A DNA stretch of 38,774 nucleotides. Origin: Sphingobacteriales bacterium. GTDB taxonomy: Bacteria > Bacteroidota > Bacteroidia > UKL13-3. Both the position numbers and the translations under genes were made by a program. The notes below the pieces were generated by a model. That model worked only from the letters and a program-made list of their open reading frames with translations, was not told the DNA's origin and ran no database searches. Within the stretch, counting starts at the first letter, position 1. Each line of letters starts with the position of its first letter. Of the stretch, positions 35,094-38,774 are shown piece after piece. Location of the stretch: positions 1 to 38,774 of the forward strand of contig JAJTEN010000036.1 in NCBI GenBank assembly GCA_021298155.1, written 5' to 3'.

Positions 35094-36302
35094 CTACCAC
35101 ACGATAAACTTTATCATATTAAAGGAGTTAGCATTAGATATTCTCACAAAATAAATTCCTGCATTAGGTGAATCCATCTGTATATCCAAAGAATGATGGA
35201 GGAGGTCTTTTTGTGTTCCTAATTCATATACAATTTGCCCCAAATGATTTAACACCTCAATGTTATAGTCGCTTAAATTTTCAGTTTCCGAATCAATTTG
35301 AAAGCTGCCATTATTGGGGTTTGGACATATCTTAATCGATTTGGCTAATTCATGCGACTCTACACCCACCACACTTGGATTGTATTCATAAAAGGTGCTC
35401 AGCAGTGCTGCAAATAAGGTGTCTGAACCAATACCTACATAGGCTTTATTTCCAATGCCAAAAGAAACTGAACCAATGCTAGATAGATTTTGAAAAGCGG
35501 GTAAACTATGCCAAGTATTTTTGTTTTGATTATAATACAATAATTCTTTTCCAATAACATCACCCACACCTAATCCAATAAAAGCAGTATTCCCTATATT
35601 AAAACAAGTGGCACCTGTTCTGCCTCCTGCACCTATACTGGCAATTTGAGTCCAAGTATTGCTATCGGGGTTGAACCTGAAAAAGTCTGAATACTCTTGA
35701 TTTCCATTTGTGCCAGTTCCTACATAGCCATAATTGTCAATAGCAAAACCAACTGCATTTGATCTTCTCAGTCCAGCGAAAGCTAATTTTTGCCTCCAGG
35801 TATTGCTATCTGGATTGTATTCCCAAAAGTCATTATATCTGCCAGTGCCGTTAGTGCCAGTTCCTAAATAAATTTTGTTCTGAATAGTAAATGCTACTGC
35901 ATAGGCTCTGCCAGCACCAGGAAAGTCTGCTTTTTGAGTCCATGAATCACTATCGGTATTGTATTCCCAAAAATCCTTGGAAAAAACATTCCCAGATTTT
36001 AAACCAGTTCCATAAAATAATTTGTTGCCTTTGCTAACACATACAGCTCCATATCTTGCCCCACCTGGGAAATTTTGTTTTTGTTCCCATTCATCAGTTG
36101 CAGGCTTATAGCACCAAACATCATTCTTAGAGCCTGTGCTATCAAAACCGCCTATGATATAGCCAAAGCCGTTTACAGCAGCAGCAGAGGCAGAAACTCT
36201 AGCCGAGCCTTTAAATCTATTTTTTTGTGTTAAATCGGGTTGGGCGAAACAGTTAATCGCAATTAGTAACATGAATACTAGATTTAAAATTGTATATTTC
36301 AT
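35094..36302 (-). CDS. Kelch-like beta-propeller protein with type IX sorting domain
   Basis: The 402-residue protein has a signal peptide (to about residue 20, NCFAQ) and about six kelch-type repeats. They show as recurring FWEYNPDSNTW and GTGTNG motifs plus a per-blade pattern of R..AVxF.I.NxxYxGTG, forming a beta propeller. It ends in a type A sorting domain (ICPNPNNGSFQI ... GIYFVRISNANSFN), so it is probably exported by the type IX system. The function is unknown; propellers of this kind bind proteins or sugars. An IS21 element ends about 42 nt before its start codon and may have replaced its promoter. Confidence 0.85.
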   Translation of the reverse strand: MKYTILNLVFMLLIAINCFAQPDLTQKNRFKGSARVSASAAAVNGFGYIIGGFDSTGSKNDVWCYKPATDEWEQKQNFPGGARYGAVCVSKGNKLFYGTGLKSGNVFSKDFWEYNTDSDSWTQKADFPGAGRAYAVAFTIQNKIYLGTGTNGTGRYNDFWEYNPDSNTWRQKLAFAGLRRSNAVGFAIDNYGYVGTGTNGNQEYSDFFRFNPDSNTWTQIASIGAGGRTGATCFNIGNTAFIGLGVGDVIGKELLYYNQNKNTWHSLPAFQNLSSIGSVSFGIGNKAYVGIGSDTLFAALLSTFYEYNPSVVGVESHELAKSIKICPNPNNGSFQIDSETENLSDYNIEVLNHLGQIVYELGTQKDLLHHSLDIQMDSPNAGIYFVRISNANSFNMIKFIVW

Positions 36303-36348
36303 ATTAATTTATTTAAGAAGATTTATTTTTTGCAAAATAGTATTGAAG

Positions 36349-36388
36349 TTGACCCCCTGTTTTCCATTTAAATTGACCCCCCATTTTC
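36349..36388. repeat. Tandem IS21 terminal repeats
   Basis: TTGACCCCCTGTTTTC (36349-36364) and TTGACCCCCCATTTTC (36373-36388) differ at two positions and are offset by 24 nt. Repeated motifs of this type near both ends are typical binding sites for the IS21 transposase. Confidence 0.8.
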
Positions 36389-36452
36389 ATGTAATAAAAA
36401 GTGCTTAAAAGTCGGATTGAATTCTAGTGTAAATTAAATGCAAAATTAGAAG

Positions 36453-37088
36453 TTAAACAACCTTTCTTTTTTTTCTAAGTGAATCACCTTTTAATTCTAA
36501 TTTATGTGCATCGTGAACGATCCTATCTAAAATGGCATCAGCCATAGTTTCATCTCCGATTATTTCATACCAGGCAGATATTGGAACCTGGATGGTAGAA
36601 TGAACAGCGTGTAGGTCTTCAATTATATCCATAAGAATCATCCTACTTGTACTATCAAAAGGTTGTATTCCAAAATCATCAAGGATTAAAAGATCTTGTT
36701 TTTCAATTTTAGCAAGTTCTTGAAGAGAGGTACCATCTGCCTTTGCAAGCTTAAGTTGGTTTATTAATCGACTCGTATTTGCATACAAAACCTTAAAGCC
36801 AAGCAAACAAGCTTGATTTCCAATGGCTGAGGCCAGGAAGCTTTTTCCGGTTCCAGTGCTTCCAGTAACAATCAGGTTTTGGTGTTGTTTAATAAAATCA
36901 CATTCTGCCAACCGGTTAATAAAGTTCTGGTCAATACCTCTGTCGATTGAATAGTCAATCATTTCAATAGCAGCCTTGTATCTGAACTTTGCGTTGCGCA
37001 GACCTCTAGATACAGCTCTGTTTTGCCGGTCGTCCCATTCACTTTCGATGAGTTGCGCAAGCAACTCATCTGTGGTAAGATTGTTCAT
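36453..37088 (-). CDS. istB: IstB-like ATPase of IS21, probably damaged
   Basis: IstB is the AAA+ ATPase that helps IstA choose targets. The 211-residue product has Walker A GSTGTGKS, Walker B LLILDDFG and the family core EWDDRQNRAVSRGLRNAKFRYKA. Family members are near 245 residues. Upstream in another frame (ATG 37122) lies MNQETLEK, the usual IstB N-terminus, running out of frame. The sensor-1 stretch normally reading like STIITSQ is STIQVPIS here, short by three residues, and the Arg usual before it is Leu (IIEDLHAV). So it may be inactive. It is 57 nt from istA. Confidence 0.8.
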   Translation of the reverse strand: MNNLTTDELLAQLIESEWDDRQNRAVSRGLRNAKFRYKAAIEMIDYSIDRGIDQNFINRLAECDFIKQHQNLIVTGSTGTGKSFLASAIGNQACLLGFKVLYANTSRLINQLKLAKADGTSLQELAKIEKQDLLILDDFGIQPFDSTSRMILMDIIEDLHAVHSTIQVPISAWYEIIGDETMADAILDRIVHDAHKLELKGDSLRKKRKVV

Positions 37089-37145
37089 TGAAGAAGATTT
37101 TTTCTAATGTTTCTTGGTTCATTTTTTTATTGTTTTATCGAAGGT

Positions 37146-38723
37146 TTATTCATAATATTTTTTACCTCTCAGGTTGTCATGAGGTGGTGTGGGTTTATTT
37201 TGGGTACTGTTATTGCCATCTATTTCGTCTCCTAGATCATCATCATTTTCAAGACCTTTCTTAAGTACATCTTCTAAAAAGTAATAATGGATTAATCCGT
37301 ACTTCATGGCTTTTTTGCAGGCATTGTTGATTCTTTCTTTTTCAACCCTTCTTGCAAGGTTTAACACGCCGTTGCAAGCTTTATAAGCCATTTCAGGGTG
37401 AGGTTTGCTTTCAATCAAAAGTTCCATAAACTTTGCAACTTCATCGGAGATGGCTTTTGCTTTTTCTATAAAATAATCAGTGTTCCAGTCACTCATGTAT
37501 TTATGTTTACTAGCTAAATGCTCCTGGTCTGTGGTATAGCGATTTTTCTTGTAGTTTCTTTCATGAGTTGCAATGAGTTTGTACTGATGGTAGATTTTAA
37601 CTGAAAGAGAGTTGTAGACAATCCGAACCCTTTTTCCTATGAACTCATAGGGAACAGAGTAATAGTGTTTGTCTTCATGTAGTGTTACATAACAATTCTT
37701 CATCACCCTGTATTCCTTGATTTGGTATACCTCATAAGTCAATTGAGGTAGAGCAAGTAGCTCATGCTTTTCATCTCTGATAAAAAGTTCAAATCTTGAC
37801 TCAGCCTGTTTAAGTGGTGCACGATTATGCTTGTCCAAGGCTATTAGGATAGCAGTATTGAGGTCTTTTAGACTTAGGAATATCTTTCCATCCAACTCTG
37901 TATAAATTCGCTGATAAACGAGTCTTACGGCATTCTCCACAAGAGCCTTATCTTTTGGTCTGTAGGATCTGGCTGGAAGAATACTAGTATTGTAGTGCTC
38001 TGCAAAGCTTCCAAAGGTCGCATTAATGATAGGTTCGTACCTACTACTTTTAGTAACTGCTGCTTTCAGATTGTCGGGCACAACAGCCCTTGGAACACCA
38101 CTATAAAACTCGAACATGTTCTTACAACAATTGATAAAATCATTGATTGTCTGAGATAGTGTAGCTTCAACATAGGTGTATTGGCTGCATCCTAAAATAC
38201 CTACAAAAACCTCAACCTGCTTTTCCTCTCCTGTTTCAGCATCAGTGATTTTTAGCTTATCACCACAGAAATCAATAAAGACCTTTTCGCCTGCTTTGTA
38301 ATCAATGTGCATGGTCATTCCGCTTCGCTTTCTATACTCCTGGATGTAGCGATAAAACTGGGAGTGTCCATATCCGTTGGGATGTTTTTCAATATATTTA
38401 TGATACATCTTTGCAAGTGTCATCCCTTTTTTTCTTAGGTGCTTAACTATGTCTGGCAGCTCTTGATTTAGCTCCAAATACCGTTCAGTATCAGGAATAA
38501 ATTGCTGACTATTGGGTTCATAAAAAAGCTCTTGAAGTGCTGATTCTTCAAGCTTTTCAATATCCTCATAAATGAGATTGAGTGTTTTAAATTTCTTAAG
38601 ATACCTCTTTACAGAATTCTTAGAAATTCCTGATAAAAGGCTGATTCTTTTGCTTCCACAACCCTCGGTGTGAAGGCGGATAATTTGTTTAATTTTGTTC
38701 ATAATGATTGGTTTATTTGCCAT
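37146..38723 (-). CDS. istA: IstA, IS21-family DDE transposase
   Basis: The 525-residue transposase has an N-terminal helix-turn-helix (GCGSKRISLLSGISKNSVKRYL) and an RNase-H-fold DDE core: VFIDFCGDKL (Asp), VPDNLKAAV (Asp) and KALVENAV (Glu), then a C-terminal DNA-binding part. All three acidic residues are present, so it looks intact. ATG 38723 fits the family start MANKP; the frame extends to a TTG at 38744. The start codon sits inside a hairpin (38706-38759). Confidence 0.9.
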   Translation of the reverse strand: MANKPIIMNKIKQIIRLHTEGCGSKRISLLSGISKNSVKRYLKKFKTLNLIYEDIEKLEESALQELFYEPNSQQFIPDTERYLELNQELPDIVKHLRKKGMTLAKMYHKYIEKHPNGYGHSQFYRYIQEYRKRSGMTMHIDYKAGEKVFIDFCGDKLKITDAETGEEKQVEVFVGILGCSQYTYVEATLSQTINDFINCCKNMFEFYSGVPRAVVPDNLKAAVTKSSRYEPIINATFGSFAEHYNTSILPARSYRPKDKALVENAVRLVYQRIYTELDGKIFLSLKDLNTAILIALDKHNRAPLKQAESRFELFIRDEKHELLALPQLTYEVYQIKEYRVMKNCYVTLHEDKHYYSVPYEFIGKRVRIVYNSLSVKIYHQYKLIATHERNYKKNRYTTDQEHLASKHKYMSDWNTDYFIEKAKAISDEVAKFMELLIESKPHPEMAYKACNGVLNLARRVEKERINNACKKAMKYGLIHYYFLEDVLKKGLENDDDLGDEIDGNNSTQNKPTPPHDNLRGKKYYE

Positions 38724-38759
38724 ATTTTGCAATTGAAATGACAAAATATGGAACCAATC
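38706..38759 (-). promoter_or_regulatory. Hairpin enclosing the istA start codon
   Basis: Two stacked inverted repeats: GATTGGTT (38706-38713) with AACCAATC (38752-38759) outside, and CCATATTTTG (38720-38729) with CAAAATATGG (38742-38751) inside. That is 18 bp with a 6-nt bulge. The istA ATG (38721-38723, minus strand) lies in the inner stem, so the RNA could hide the start, if transcription begins upstream of the structure. Confidence 0.55.
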
Positions 38760-38774
38760 CTAAGTTCAAGCAAC

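Larger units (their letters stand above)
36344..38774 (-). mobile_element. IS21-family insertion sequence (right part; left end beyond the window)
   Basis: istA and istB are adjacent on the minus strand in the usual IS21 order. The terminus downstream of istB shows two near-identical TTGACCCCC-type repeats (36349-36388), expected of IS21 ends, and a TG at 36344-36345 likely marks the tip. The other end lies past 38774, so no target duplication can be checked. Confidence 0.85.

Overview
The window comes from a low-GC Bacteroidota chromosome. The evidence is the LpxC-FabZ fusion, the type IX secretion regulator PorX, GldC, two proteins with C-terminal type IX sorting domains, promoter boxes of the TAnnTTTG type, and a Mpl-like peptidoglycan ligase beside a TonB-C protein. 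I cannot name the genus from sequence alone.

Layout. 1-3375: end of trmD, rplS with its terminator, and valS, set among heptanucleotide intergenic repeats. 3389-8886: a minus-strand mpl/TonB-like pair, a metallo-beta-lactamase-fold hydrolase (plus) and a large secreted GH92 glycosidase (minus). 8956-12692: PorX diverging from an HD phosphohydrolase, then a DUF3050 protein. 12784-17789: lipid A genes lpxD, lpxC-fabZ, lpxA and a lone ABC ATPase, converging on lpxB. 17976-21659: a membrane-anchored coiled-coil protein facing a five-gene minus-strand operon (M23 peptidase, MerR regulator, gldC, DinB, HEAT-like protein). 21804-26336: alaS, a terminator-rich gap, tryptophan 2,3-dioxygenase and a YdeI-type protein. 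26475-30872: a tightly coupled five-gene operon with three different photolyase/cryptochrome-like proteins and two tiny conserved proteins (TIGR03643 and DUF2256). 30869-36302: a START-domain protein, two type IX cargo proteins (PKD and kelch-like) and a SUMF1-type protein. 36344 to the end: an IS21-family element with intact istA and a damaged-looking istB, cut by the window edge.

The most unusual system is the photolyase operon. All three photolyase-family proteins depart from textbook sequences. The first has a FAD domain with no N-terminal antenna domain, lacks about 29 residues inside that domain, and carries an alpha/beta segment at the wrong end. The second has lost the Asn and Trp residues that normally contact the flavin and carry electrons. 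The third is of the FeS-BCP type but has no cysteines where the iron-sulfur cluster normally binds. Their overlapping stop/start codons and the two small basic partner genes suggest they are made together and may work as a light-dependent repair or sensing module.

Smaller points of interest are a perfect 12-bp inverted repeat across the start of the START gene, a hairpin enclosing the istA start codon, an intrinsic terminator between lpxD and lpxC, and two kinds of 7-nt intergenic repeats.
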